A stretch of DNA of 64,000 bases, taken from assembly GCF_902459465.1 (NCBI RefSeq), contig NC_047068.1:10416001-10480000 (forward strand). The letters run 5' to 3'. The stretch is from Asterias rubens. Taxonomy: Eukaryota; Echinodermata; Asteroidea; Forcipulatida; Asteriidae. Position numbers and translations under genes: made by a program. This document shows, one piece after another, positions 23,292-33,599 of the stretch. The notes under the pieces are model-generated. The model was not told the origin of the DNA, made no database searches, and worked only from the letters and a program-made list of their open reading frames with translations. Each line of letters opens with the position of its first letter. The first letter of the stretch is position 1.

Positions 23292-23679
23292 TATCAAATA
23301 AACTTTTGTTGACAAATTTTGTTGCGTTATGACACGTAGCTTTACAAGGCAAGTCGTTACACTAAACAATGCTGATCAGAACTCCCTCAGTTTTGCTTGC
23401 GTTCAGTGATATGATTTTACTTCAGCGTGTTCGTGTGAGGAATCAGCTCAAAATAGTCTTCACGAAGTCGTTGATGTAAAAGATCGATAAACGCAGAGCC
23501 GTTTTGGGAATTAAAATTGTGACCTTTTCATCGGACCTGTTTATTGAATCACGAATAGAAGTCTGCTTTGAAAGGTTCGTGTTTTAAATTTGGCCTTGCT
23601 TCTATGGACAAACGGTACTGCCTATACTATGCAGCTTGGTGTCTTTTATTCTGAACCTCAAAATGATCTTTAAAGATTA

Positions 23680-24005
23680 TCGCTTTTAGGGCCTATAGTT
23701 TTTTTTAGGCAGGGGTTCTTCCCACGCAGAGAAATCGAGGTGAAAACAAGATGGCGACTGGTGGTATATTCCATTGGGACGTTCTTTATCCTTTCTCGGG
23801 CTGTCGTCTTTCCAGTTGGTGAATCTAGCAGGCTGTCCTCCACACAGCCAAACTCTTTCTTGAGCATCATCTGTGCAGCCAATCCAAAGACCTTCAATCT
23901 CTTCAACTGCCACTTTACCCAGCCAGTTGGACAATATTGCATTGTCATCAATTTCAAGAGATGAAACAGATTAGTGTTCATGGTTTGAAAATACGTTGTT
24001 ATCAC
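23680..24005 (-). pseudogene. CTLD-PAN lectin, unit 2 (truncated)
   Basis: The minus strand shows the end of the signal peptide and CPTGWVKW, then a large deletion, then GLWIGCTDDAQERVWLCGG and QPARFTNWKDDSPR in a different frame. After that the sequence leaves the gene and joins DNA that elsewhere lies downstream of unit 6 (compare 35890-35990). The first half of the CTLD, the last CTLD cysteines and the whole PAN domain are missing. Its upstream flank (24010-24250) matches that of unit 3. Confidence 0.85.
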
Positions 24006-24390
24006 ACGCCACTAATCTTTGTGTAATGAACATAAACTGACACATCGAGTCTTTCATCTTGGATATCATCAAATAATGCGAGTAACAATGAGTTAAATAC
24101 ACCACTACACGTAGGTTATTCTCCGTCGTCACCTTCATCGAGTTCGATCGCTTTTGAGCAGCGTCCAAATTTATTAATGTATTGATCTAAAGTGTTCATG
24201 GGACTTAAATTTCATAACAAAAATAGCCCAATCGTTGTGAAGCTAGCGCTAAACCAGTGACCGTATAAATGATCAGGTTGCCTTTAGATACTAATGGTAA
24301 TAATAATGGCTCATTATTATCTTTCTGTCTTTGTCAGTGATGGGACGTCATTGTGAAGAGAAAACACAAGTTGGCGATATTTATAAATGT

Positions 24391-25110
24391 TCAAACTTCA
24401 AAGTAGACACAACCCTCAATATCCTTGAAGTCGGTGTGATTATCTTCAAGAAAGGTGACGTCATTGAGTTGACATTTCTTCTCTTTCTTGCTGCTCTGCC
24501 AAACATTAAAGGAGCGGCATTGAGGATCTGTTGTACACGCCCGTCCACAAGCAATTACACCCTCTACGGCCAGGTTGTCGATGACGTGATTGAGGGGGCA
24601 GTATTGAGAGACACGCCCATTGGGACTTAGCAGGGTGTGGTAGATTGGCATGATAGAGTCTGGCATCTCACACGCAGCTGATTTATGGTCTGTACTCTGG
24701 CAACTTATTTTATCAGACCAAACTCCAGCTAATTGAACTGTCATTCGGGCACAGTTCAATTTCATATCGTCTCTTGGGCTGTCGTCTCTCCAGTTGATAA
24801 ACCTTGCAGGCTGACCACCACACAGCCAAACTCCTTCTTGAGCAGCATCTGTGCAGCCAATCCACAGTCCTTCATTTCCTTTCACTGCCCAGTCGAAGAT
24901 GAAGTCGTTTTCTTCTTTTGAATCAGGCACTATGAGGTTGCTCCCTAGTCGCTTGCATGTCGCCTCGGCTTGCATCCAGTTCATCATCTCAGGCAATAAG
25001 ATGTAGCAAGACTGACGCCATTTTACCCAGCCAGTTGGACAAGAGGAGAGGACGATAACAATGCTTTGCATTGTCATCAATATCAAGAGATGAAACAGAA
25101 TGGTATGCAT
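24391..25110 (-). CDS. CTLD-PAN lectin, unit 3
   Basis: This is an intact single-exon frame. The conserved first methionine has become leucine (LFLQSMHT), so the start is taken at the next ATG (25110), giving 239 residues; upstream in-frame ATGs (to 25212) would add a nonconserved leader. It has a signal peptide, a CTLD with the three canonical disulfide pairs plus the extra pair WIGC/WLCG, and a PAN-like domain ending GCVYFEV. The loop region reads WRDDSPRDDMKLNC. In the PAN domain one residue differs (CGRACTTDPQC). The 3' flank is of type 2 (a GCCAACTTGTGTTTTCTC-like segment). Confidence 0.88.
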   Translation of the reverse strand: MHTILFHLLILMTMQSIVIVLSSCPTGWVKWRQSCYILLPEMMNWMQAEATCKRLGSNLIVPDSKEENDFIFDWAVKGNEGLWIGCTDAAQEGVWLCGGQPARFINWRDDSPRDDMKLNCARMTVQLAGVWSDKISCQSTDHKSAACEMPDSIMPIYHTLLSPNGRVSQYCPLNHVIDNLAVEGVIACGRACTTDPQCRSFNVWQSSKKEKKCQLNDVTFLEDNHTDFKDIEGCVYFEV

Positions 25111-25419
25111 GCTTTGAAGAAACAATGTTATCACACGGAAAGCCACATTAACTCTGGATTTATGAAACATAAACTGACACATCGAGTCTTTCACCTTTGT
25201 TATATCAAACATGCAAGCAACAATGAGTTATATACACCACTACATGTAAATTTATACTCCGTCGTCACCTTCATCGAGTTCGATCGCTTCTGAGCAGCCT
25301 CTAAACTAATTAATGTATTGATCCAAAGTGTTAAAGGGACTTTAATTTGATAGGTTCCTGTGGAGTATAGACCTTGATTTCACTCCACTCCAACTCATTG
25401 TAACCAAACTGAGGCTGAA

Positions 25420-25543
25420 CGAAATTATAGTCTAGTGCCAAGTTTGGATGTTAGTATTCATTACTGCTATGGAAACAGGGAAGATGACCAAGATGGTGGC
25501 AGTGTGATCAAGGACTCTAGCCCGTGCTGCCAAAGCGCATTAA
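25420..25543. repeat. Direct repeat copy 1 flanking a MITE
   Basis: This segment, from CGAAATTATAG to GCGCATTAA, is repeated at 25925-26043 with few changes (copy 1 has five extra bases, TCTAG). A family 1 MITE lies exactly between the copies. Confidence 0.92.
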
Positions 25544-25920
25544 AGGCATGGACACTATTGGTAATTACTCAAAATAATTATTAGCATGAAAACTTACTTG
25601 GTCACGAGTAATGGGGAGAGGTCGATGGTATAAAACATTGTGAGAAACGGCTCCCTCTGAAGTGCCACAGTTTTCGAGAAAGAGGTAATTTTCCACGAAT
25701 TTGATTTCGAGACCTCAGATTTAGAACTTGAGGCCTCGAAATCAACCATCTAAACGCACACAACTTCTTGTGACAATGGTGTTTTTTCTTTCATTAATAT
25801 CTCGCAAACTCGACGACCGATTGAGCTCAAATTTTCAGTGGTTTGTTATTTTATACATATGTTGAGATACACCAAGTAAGAAGACTGGTCTTTGACAATT
25901 ACCAATAGTGTCCACTGTCT
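25544..25920 (-). repeat. TTAA MITE, family 1
   Basis: It is bounded by TTAA at 25540-25543 and 25921-25924, with ends AGGCATGGACACTATTGG and the inverse of AGACAGTGGACACTATTGG. The internal palindrome GATTTCGAGACCTCAG ... TTGAGGCCTCGAAATC is well kept. Confidence 0.92.
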
Positions 25921-25924
25921 TTAA

Positions 25925-26043
25925 CGAAATTATAGTGCCAAGTTTGGATGTTAGTATTCATTACTGCTATGGAAACAGGGAAGATGACCAATATGGTGGC
26001 AGCGTGGTCAAGGTCTCTAGCCCGTGCTGCCAAAGCGCATTAA
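25925..26043. repeat. Direct repeat copy 2 flanking a MITE
   Basis: This is the second copy of the 25420-25543 segment. It starts right after the MITE's right TTAA and itself ends in TTAA (26040-26043). Confidence 0.92.
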
Positions 26044-26220
26044 GCTAAAATCATTCACAAGAATCATCTCTGCCCTTACATATACCCATTTTACCCCTTT
26101 ACTTGGCGAAGAGAAGCAATCATAGTAAAGTGTCTTTCTCAAGAAGACAAGTGTCACGACCGGGACTCGAACCCACGACTAAGCCACCAGAACTTCAGTC
26201 CAATGCTCTACCAAAATTTC
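26044..26220 (-). mobile_element. tRNA-derived SINE, partial
   Basis: On the minus strand the head reads GGTAGAGCATTGG ... GGGTTCGAGTCCCGGTCGTG, followed by the body ACACTTGTCTTCTTGAG. It is a relative of the SINE at 13420-13735. The 5' end of the tRNA head is missing. Confidence 0.65.
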
Positions 26221-26273
26221 AAAAAAGTGTGTTTGAATAACATGAAAGAAGTTCATCAGGCGGTAAAATATCA

Positions 26274-27013
26274 ACTTATTAAATGTATTTTCTAAGAAAC
26301 ACAGCCAAATACTCACGTAATTTTGTTTACGTTTAGACTAGTTTCACTAGTCATCCTCAGAACGAGGCACCACCAGTCGGTTGGTGGCGCTGTTGCCTGC
26401 TTCGGCCACTGGATGGTGGTTTGGCCGAGTGTGTCCTCCCCGGGGACAAGATCGAAAAAGAACAGAAATGTGGCGTGGTATACGAAATTCCATGCCAGTC
26501 GTGCCAACTATCTTACATCGGGGAAACGGGGATAAAATTTGGTACTCGGTTCGAAGAACACAAAACAGAAGTCAACAAACTAACATCCGGCACCATGACG
26601 AGGGCAAGAAAAACATCCACAATAGGAAAAGAAACCACATCGGCCATAACAGAACATGCTAGGGACAACAATCACGTGATGAATTGGGCGGACAGCGCAA
26701 TTCTACATAAAGAGGGTGACAAATATAGACGATGAATCCGGGAAAGTCTCTAGATAAGGAGGCGACGATCTGTTCTGAACAGAGACGAGGGAGGGTATGA
26801 ACTATCACACATATGGGACCCCCTCATACCCCAAGTTCCACCAAGGGGGAGGACACACTCGGCCAAACCACCATCCAGTGGCCGAAGCAGGCAACAGCGC
26901 CACCAACCGACTGGTGGTGCCTCGTTCTGAGGATGACTAGTGAAACTAGTCTAAACGTAAACAAAATTACGTAAGTATTTGGCTGTGTTTCTTAGAAAAT
27001 ACATTTAATAAGT
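26274..27013 (+). mobile_element. Truncated Penelope-like element between inverted terminal repeats
   Basis: The centre (26421-26735, +) encodes a GIY-YIG nuclease core: CGVVYEIPCQSC, LSYIGETGIKFGTRFEEHK, then AITEHARDNNHVMNW. This cysteine-bearing form is typical of the C-terminal endonuclease of Penelope-like retroelements. No RT is left. The flanks 26274-26441 and 26849-27013 are near-perfect inverted repeats of about 165 bp. They begin ACTTATTAAATGTATTTT and contain CTAGTTTCACTAGTCATCC. Many Penelope elements carry such terminal repeats in direct or inverted orientation. A similar word, TGTTTGAATAACAT / TGTTTAAATAACAT, flanks the insertion and may be a target duplication. Confidence 0.85.
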
Positions 27014-27089
27014 GTTTAAATAACATTTGAAATAAATGCAAACTAAAAAACAACTCTGTGAATTTTAGTTAAAAAAGAGAAAACCATCT

Positions 27090-27330
27090 ATGTGAAGATA
27101 GTAAATAAGACGGGAGTTGAACCTGTACTTTTTGAGGTGCAGTTCCAGTGTTCTCCACAAACTGCGCTGCCTGGATCCACATTACGGTATCTCCATGTAA
27201 TTACACGATGCAAACATTCTGGTTTTTCCTGTTCAAAACTAGAGGGCTGTAGTCTGGCACCTCATATGCATGGTAACAATCACTTTTCATTTTGACTCTT
27301 TAATCAGGAAACACGACTCCACCATTATAA
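27090..27330 (+). repeat. Dispersed repeat with tRNA-like end, duplicated around the array
   Basis: The segment from AAGACGGGAGTTGAACCTGT to TAATCAGGAAACACGACTCC recurs in the same orientation at 45450-45870 (interrupted) and inverted at 37470-37690. It marks the outer flank of lectin blocks. GGTTCAACTCCCGTCT on the minus strand resembles a tRNA T-arm. Confidence 0.65.
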
Positions 27331-27339
27331 TACCACAGT

Positions 27340-27582
27340 GGGTGCGTTCGATTAGCTTCCCTGTGTCGTATCCCGCTCTGCACACTCTGGTGGGCCCCCG
27401 ACAAGAGCTAGTCGAACGATCACTCGCCCTCTTGTGGTGACGTCATGCACCTCAGGCAAGCCCTTAGCGACCCGTTCCATAAGCAGGGCACTTTGGGCTG
27501 ACCCTAGTGAGCCCCTGGAATGACGTCAAAGCTATTCGAACGTACCGGGAGCAGACCCCGGGGATGCTAATCGAACGCACCC
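27340..27582. repeat. DNA transposon with GGGTGCGTTCGATTAGC termini
   Basis: The left end GGGTGCGTTCGATTAGCTTCC is the inverse of the right end GCTAATCGAACGCACCC. The interior is GC-rich and partly self-complementary (GCTAGTCGAACGATC, GCTATTCGAACGTACC). There is no coding capacity. A related left end occurs near 18750. Confidence 0.8.
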
Positions 27583-27599
27583 TGTATCACCCTCTATAC

Positions 27600-27880
27600 A
27601 GCGGAGGTCTCAAGATGGTGAGGGACATGAACGAAAAGTAGTGGTAAGACAACTACTCATAGTTCAACGTACACACAATCCTCAATGTCCTTGGAGTGGG
27701 TGTGAACAAGATGGCGACTGACGGTTTCTTTCTTGAAGACGTCCTCTGTCATGTATCTTGGAAATATCAGTCTAAATTTACTAAAAGACTGCTGGCTTCC
27801 TTGTTTTTTGATACATAGAGCCTATGTTTTTACTGCCACAGACAAAGATACCAAATGCTGATAGTCTTTATCTCGGTTCA
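27600..27880 (-). repeat. Duplicated 3' flank of lectin unit 4
   Basis: On the minus strand this contains a relic of the last PAN-domain codons (CACTCCAAGGACATTGAGG, then a TGTGTACGTTGAAC stretch) and the segment around GAAGACGTCCTCTGTCATG. The same order occurs on the plus strand at 37218-37440, downstream of unit 7. It marks the edge of a duplicated block. Confidence 0.75.
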
Positions 27881-28108
27881 TGTCTGTCTATAGACCTTTT
27901 CGCAAATACTGGGGCGCGCGCGTAAAGCTTGGAATTAGGTGCATTGTGGTCTAGCTGGTATCCAAATTTGATCCATATCTATCCCACAATGCACCTCATT
28001 CAACAGTCTGCGCTTGCGCATTTGTATTTGCGAAAAGTTCTATGTCGGTGATGAGACGTCATTGAGAAGAGAAACCCAAGTTGGCGATATTTATAAAATA
28101 TTTAATGT

Positions 28109-28837
28109 TCAAAGTTCAAAATAGACACAACCCATAGTATCATTGGAGTCGGTGTAATCGTCCTCAAGAAAGGTGACGTCATTGAGTTGACATTTCTTCT
28201 CTTTCTTGCTGCTCTGCCAAACATTAAAGGAGCGGCAACGAGGATCTGATGTACCCGCCCAGCCACAAGCAATTACGCCCTCTACGGCCAGGTTGTCGAT
28301 GACGTGACTGAGGGGGCAGTATTGAGAGACACGCCCATCGGGACCTAGCAGGGTGTGGTAGACTGGCGTGGTCGGGGCTGGCATCTCACATACAGCTAGT
28401 TTGTGCTGCTGGCAAACTTTGTTGTCAGACCAAACTCCAAGAGAATAAATGGTTACTCGAGCACAGTTTAAGTCGGTGCTGTTTCTTGGGCTGTGTTTAC
28501 GCCAAGTGGTAAATTTTGCAAGCTGACCTTCACAGAGCCAAACTCCTTCTTGAGCAGCATCTGTGCAGCCGATCCACAGACCGCCATTACCTTCCACTGC
28601 CCACTCGAAGATGAAGTCGTTTTCTTCTTTCGAATCAGGCACTATGAGGTTGCTCCCTGGTCGCTTGCATGCCGCCTCGGCTTGCATCCAGTTCATCTTC
28701 CCAGGCAGTAAGATGTAGCAAGACTGACGCCATTTTACCCAGCCAGTTGGACAAGAGGAGAGGACGATAACAATGCTTTGCATTGTCATCAATGTGAAGA
28801 GATGAAACAGAATGGTATTCATTCTTTGAATAAACAT
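28109..28837 (-). CDS. CTLD-PAN lectin, unit 4
   Basis: This is an intact single-exon frame of 242 residues from the conserved ATG (MFIQRMNTILFHL). It has a signal peptide, a CTLD and a PAN-like domain. It is the most divergent intact unit in the variable loop: TTWRKHSPRNSTDLNC, then IYSLGVWSDNKVCQQHKLAVC, with a shortened stretch after the fifth CTLD cysteine. In the PAN domain the cysteine of WAC is glycine (GWAGTSDPRC), which should break one disulfide. The 3' flank is type 2. Its upstream flank matches that of unit 9. Confidence 0.87.
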   Translation of the reverse strand: MFIQRMNTILFHLFTLMTMQSIVIVLSSCPTGWVKWRQSCYILLPGKMNWMQAEAACKRPGSNLIVPDSKEENDFIFEWAVEGNGGLWIGCTDAAQEGVWLCEGQLAKFTTWRKHSPRNSTDLNCARVTIYSLGVWSDNKVCQQHKLAVCEMPAPTTPVYHTLLGPDGRVSQYCPLSHVIDNLAVEGVIACGWAGTSDPRCRSFNVWQSSKKEKKCQLNDVTFLEDDYTDSNDTMGCVYFEL

Positions 28838-28859
28838 TTTTACCAAACGCCACAGTAGC

Positions 28860-29736
28860 TCTGGTTGTATGAAACGTAAACTGACAAAAAAGTCCTCACT
28901 AATAATTCACGTGGGTTTAACATGCAAGCAACGAGTACAACACCAGGCTGTCTACCGTCGACACTTTTATCAAAGTCAATTGCTTCAATTAGTGTCTCAA
29001 TTTGTTGCTATTGTTTAAAAGTGAAGTGAGTCAAATATTGAACAAACAATATCCAAACGGTTGCGATGCCAACGAGCAAACAAAACCAGCGACCTAAAAT
29101 AATCAGACCAATGAGGCGCAAAGATTGTCAGAAATGATGATATGAATAGTTTGGTCACTTTTTACCGAAATTTCAATTATTTATTTATTTTTCCCAGCAA
29201 GTGCACAAGAGAAGGGGACGATTGTTCATCTATGTGTGTTTGATTTATACATCTGCTCTAGATGAATGGCAGCAGTTGTGGGGGGGTTGAATCCCACCCA
29301 AGTAATGTGTCTGTTGTTTATAGAATGGGAAAAACACTGGGTAAACATTGCTTAACACACATCGGTGTATTGGGAAATGTTCTTTATCCCCATGCAAATT
29401 TAACATGTAATATATCTCTGCTAATGACTCCATCTCTCCTTGATGGACAAACATGAGTTTTTCTTTCGGTATTTCACAAATGAGCTTAAGTTGAACAAAG
29501 GCTTTGAGAAATAAGTTTAAATTCTTGACTGAGATATTTTGAGATGATGTGTTGTAAATCGATTGGGTTGTTTAGAATGGTGTTGAGTAAGAGAGGGAAC
29601 AGGGCACAGTTCAAAATATTTAGACTGCGTAAGGGCGAACGTGATGCACAACAAGTAAGACGAACTAATTTTCACTCTTTGTTATTATTATGATTATTTA
29701 TTCCGCCATTGAATTAAGAAAACTATATACAGGCCG
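28860..29736. repeat. Upstream flank of unit 4, duplicated inverted at 42430-44170
   Basis: No gene is seen. Several words match the region before unit 9 in reverse, including GACACTTTTATCAAAGTCAA, GAGGCGCAAAGATTGTCAGA and AGGGAACAGGGCACAGTTCA, in the same order and mostly with similar spacing. Confidence 0.8.
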
Positions 29737-29740
29737 TTAA

Positions 29741-30078
29741 AGGAACACGTTGCATTGGACCGGTCGAGTTGGTCTTTAAAAAGTGTTGTTTGTTATAAAA
29801 TGCATGTTACTAGAAAGATATTTTAAAAGTTGAATATAATGATCGACACAAGTACCACTCGAAATTGCGTGGTTGTTACCTCGTCGACAAACACGGTCGG
29901 CCATTTTTGGGAGTCAAAGTGTTGATTAGTTCGCAAAGTTAAAGGAAAACCACGCAATTTCGTGGCAAATGTGTGTGGATCATTGTATTCTACTTTTAAA
30001 ACATCTTTCCAACCGTATGCATTTTATAACAAACGCTTTTCAAAGACCAACTCGACCGATCCAAGGCAACGTGTTCCT
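29741..30078. repeat. TTAA DNA transposon, family 3
   Basis: The ends AGGAACACGTTGCATTGG and CCAAGGCAACGTGTTCCT are flanked by TTAA at 29737-29740 and 30079-30082. The second TTAA is shared with the next element. Confidence 0.9.
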
Positions 30079-30082
30079 TTAA

Positions 30083-30245
30083 AGCCATTGGACACTTTCG
30101 GAACAGAAAACAAAATAAAAGTTCACAGATTTAAAAAATAACTTGCAGGGTTTACAGAAGGTAATGGTGAAAGACTTCTCTTAAAATATTATTCAATGAA
30201 ACGCTTTACTTTTTGAGAAAACATTAACCCTATAGTCCCTGCACC
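30083..30245. repeat. TTAA DNA transposon, family 2, right-truncated
   Basis: It starts AGCCATTGGACACTTTCGG directly after a TTAA and carries internal blocks CTTGCAGGGTTTACAGAAGG and AATGGTGAAAGACTTCTC. These also occur inverted in the complete copy at 55035-55397. Confidence 0.85.
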
Positions 30246-31190
30246 GCCCGAGTTTGCCGACATAATTTTGTTTTTCTTTTCAAGATTCTTGCAGTAACTT
30301 TACTGAAATCGTAGTTCAAATTTTTTAAAGATAGCCAAGGCTTATTATTTATAATTAAATGCACAATTTTTGACCCTTTCGGTAATATTTGTACAAGTCC
30401 TCATTGGGGAACAATACAAAAAAAACCTACGGTAATATTTATGGCGATTATTCTTGTATAATGATAACATGGATACAATAGCTTTTCAAGGCTTTCATCT
30501 GGCTCAATGCTGATTGTTTGCGAAGGCATAAGTTTTCGACAATATCACCATGAATGATAAATACAGTTTCCTTTGTGTTTACTAATAAGCGTTTTGTTGG
30601 GTAAGTGCTAAATTATTTCATCATCATTAGCTTCGTCAAGTCAACTGTGAAGAGACAAATTAATAATGATCTATAAATAACTAGATGGATTCACCAATGC
30701 GTAGGCATACTATTAACTACCTGGTTTTATTTTGATGTTTATTATTTTCTACAAACAAAAGCTACAGCGAGGTTTCCTCCTACCGCATAATACAGTGTAT
30801 CGCTTTAGGTGGCTGGGCGGTCCAGCGGCTAAATGGTTAAGACAATTATCAATTATGCAACTTATGAAATTCGACCTTAAGCCACTCAAGTGTCCATAAA
30901 TCCACCAAACAACATCGTAGCGCAACACAAGATGTGTCAAAACGTGCAGAAATTAACGGTGAATAGAAACGAACAATTAAATGTTTGTATACTATTTCAG
31001 GTTCCGATAAATCTGACCATTTGTAAGTGTTTAGATACTTTATTGGCGCAGTTTAGTTGTGATACACGAAGTGTGGGCCTTTGGGCAATACTGTTTACCG
31101 AAAGTGTTCATTGGCTTTAATTTAAGCCAAAACTGTAATTGTGATGCAATGAAATTAACGAATGATAACGGCCTCATTTGGTCTAAAATA
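30246..31190. other. Stretch with no recognised gene
   Basis: AT-rich DNA between lectin units 4 and 5. I see no domain, strong splice pair or named repeat here, apart from homology at the right edge to the 42055-42330 region. Confidence 0.4.
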
Positions 31191-31194
31191 CGGT

Positions 31195-31440
31195 CAATTT
31201 CATAAAGCCTGTAAGCAGACAATTTCTGCTTACGGAGAAACTCTCAGCAGAGTTTCTGTTTCATAAACAGTGTTTACCGTATAAGCAAAGTAATAAACAC
31301 ACGCTAGCTTGTCAGTTTGTACGCAGATTAGTGACGTACCAATGTAAATCTTCTGTGGACGCATTGCACAAGCTTTTCTGTAATTATAGTAAGCTCAGAA
31401 AATTTGTTTACTGGTTAACAGCTTTATAAAATTAGAACCA
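31195..31440. repeat. Hairpin repeat (TTTCTGCTTACGGA family), duplicated with the lectin block
   Basis: The segment TTTCATAAAGCCTGTAAGCA ... ACTCTCAGCAGAGTTTCTG ... GTGACGTACCAATGTAAATC is found inverted at 42055-42290, downstream of unit 8. Position and orientation fit duplication as part of the unit 5-unit 4 block. Confidence 0.8.
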
Positions 31441-31977
31441 AGGTGAAAATAATAATTATATATTTGAAATTCATTAAAATTTTAAGGATAAGGTTATCTT
31501 TTCATGAAATTCCATGCAGAATTATTAAAATACATAAATTTTGGAATTTATTTACAAAAGCAAACACAAGTTTCATAATCGCGCAAAACTGTTCAAGTCT
31601 CGCAAGTATTCGAATATTTGTGACCAGACAAAGAGCGCGAGTTTGTTTCCTCAAGTTTTTAAACCAATGTACGTTAAAAAAAACTTTCCATTACTCACGA
31701 GAATTGACTTTTACACCACTGACTTTTTCAATAAACAAAGTGAGTCTATGAAATATAGTACATAAAAGACCTTCATATACAAAGTCTCTCAAAATATACA
31801 CTTCAAAAACCGGGTGTTAAATTAACACCATTGGTGTAGTCAAATATTTTATAACCAACAAAAGAATCAAATTGTACACCATAGGATGTTAAAATAACAC
31901 TAATTTCTTTATCAATATAAACTACTAGGGAAACTGACTGGGTAAATTTTGAAATGATTTTTGGGGTTGAACAAAGA

Positions 31978-32052
31978 ATTGACTAGAGTGGGATTCGAAC
32001 CAACGACCTCCGGATTAACGTGCCGGCGCTCTACCAACTGAGCTATCTAGCC
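31978..32052 (-). mobile_element. tRNA-derived SINE head
   Basis: The minus strand reads GGGCTAGATAGCTCAGTTGG (box A) ... GGTTCGAATCCCACTCTAGT (box B), close to a full tRNA length, and runs into a CAATTCTTTGTTCAACCCC body. The base before the anticodon (position 33) is C, not the required T, and the acceptor stem pairs poorly, so a SINE is favoured over a tRNA gene. The region right of it (32053-32220) looks like another degenerate repeat. Confidence 0.7.
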
Positions 32053-32444
32053 CTATATTGGCGGTGTCCCTATTTTGTCAATATCTTTGTTCGGGGGTGC
32101 CAGTCAGAAGCCATACAACCGTTAACTGCCGTGTGGTCAATGATCACACCCACATTACGATACAACCTGGGAAGCGGCAGCCAGGGGATCACCTTAAAAG
32201 GATGCGACTTTTTGTTTCACTAATTTCTTTAAAAACATTAATTACACTAGTGTTATTATGAAGTTAATGTTGATATGTTCTGTATCTATATAATTATAAC
32301 AATAATCATGGTATCTTTAAGGCATAATATTCTTCCATAAATCAAAATTCTGACATCACGATGAATACTGTTTTAGATTGTCCCCGTTGTTATACTGCAT
32401 GGTTTGTCTGTCGGTGAATGGGACCACAGTGCATGACGAAATGC

Positions 32445-33182
32445 TCAAAGTTCAAAGTAGACACAACCCTTAATATCCTTGGAGTCGGTGTGATCATCTT
32501 CAAGAAAGTTGACGTCATTGAGTTGACATTTCTTCTCTTTCTCGCTGCTCTGCCAAACATTAAAGGAGCGGCAACGAGGATCTGATGTACACGCCCAGCC
32601 ACAAGCAAACATACCCTCTACGGCCAGGTTGCCGATGACGTGATTGAGGGGGCAGTATTGAGAGACACGCCCATCCTGACCTAGCAGGGTGTGGTAGATT
32701 GGCACGATAGGGACCGGCATCTCACATGCAACTAATTTACGGGCGCCATTCTTGCAATGATCGCTATCAGACCAACGCCCACCGTCGTATACAGTCACTC
32801 GGGCACAGTTCAACCGTATGTCGTTGTGTGGATTGTTTGGATACCGCCAGTTGGTGAATCTTGCAGGCTGACCTCCACACAGCCAAACTCCTTCTTCAGC
32901 AACATCGGTGCAGCCGATCCACATACCGTCATTCCCTTTCACTGCCCACTCGTATATGAAGTGGTTTTCTTCTTTCGAATCAGGCCATATGAGGTTGCTC
33001 CCTGGTCGCTTGCATGCCTCCTCGGCTTGCATCCAGTTCATCTTCTCAGGCAGTAAGATGTAGCAAGACTGACGCCATTTCACCCAGCCAGTTGGACAAG
33101 AGGAGAGGACGATAACAATGCTTTGCATTGTCATCAATATCAAGAAATGAAGCAAAATGGTATTTATGCTTTGAAGAAACAT
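32445..33182 (-). CDS. CTLD-PAN lectin, unit 5
   Basis: This is an intact single-exon frame of 245 residues starting at the conserved MFLQSINTILLHF. CTLD landmarks are CPTGWVKWRQSCY, ACKRPGSNLI, GMWIGCTDVAEEG, WLCGGQPARFTNW, then the loop RYPNNPHNDIRLNC and GGRWSDSDHCKNGARKLVAC. The PAN-like domain runs from YHTLLGQDGRVSQYC to GCVYFEL. The 3' flank is type 1. It lies closest to the inversion axis on the minus side, head-to-head with unit 6 across 1.77 kb. Unit 9 shares its loop almost base for base. Confidence 0.9.
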   Translation of the reverse strand: MFLQSINTILLHFLILMTMQSIVIVLSSCPTGWVKWRQSCYILLPEKMNWMQAEEACKRPGSNLIWPDSKEENHFIYEWAVKGNDGMWIGCTDVAEEGVWLCGGQPARFTNWRYPNNPHNDIRLNCARVTVYDGGRWSDSDHCKNGARKLVACEMPVPIVPIYHTLLGQDGRVSQYCPLNHVIGNLAVEGMFACGWACTSDPRCRSFNVWQSSEKEKKCQLNDVNFLEDDHTDSKDIKGCVYFEL

Positions 33183-33599
33183 TTTTATATAACGTCACAG
33201 TAACTCTAGTTTGATGTAATGTAAACTGACACAACTAGCCGTGCGAGCAAAAGTGAATACACCACGAGAATACAGCAGAGGTAGTTTTATTCTCCGTCGT
33301 CACCTTCACCATGGTAACCCAACGTTTGACGCTTCGATATTAGCGTCCAAATGAATGGTTTTTATTGTTAAAAAATTGTTCAAGTGACTCAAATTTAATT
33401 TAAAAACAGTCGAACGTTTACGAAACAAAGGTAAACGCAAAACCAGTGACCGGATATAATCAGACTGATGGGTTAAACGAATAATAATTTTCAGTAAAAT
33501 TTCATAACCTTGATGCGAAATGTCAAACGTTGCATGATGGGAGAACCACGTAATCAAATTGCGTTGCTGAGCGCAAAAGGAAAAAAAAACCTAGCGTTT

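Noticed and set aside
31978-32052. Functional tRNA gene
   Set aside because: Box A and B are good, but the anticodon loop lacks T33 and the acceptor stem is poor; the sequence continues into a SINE-like body.
32720-33180. Calcium-dependent mannose or galactose lectin call for the array
   Set aside because: EPN/QPD and WND motifs are absent in all units, so a sugar specificity cannot be assigned.
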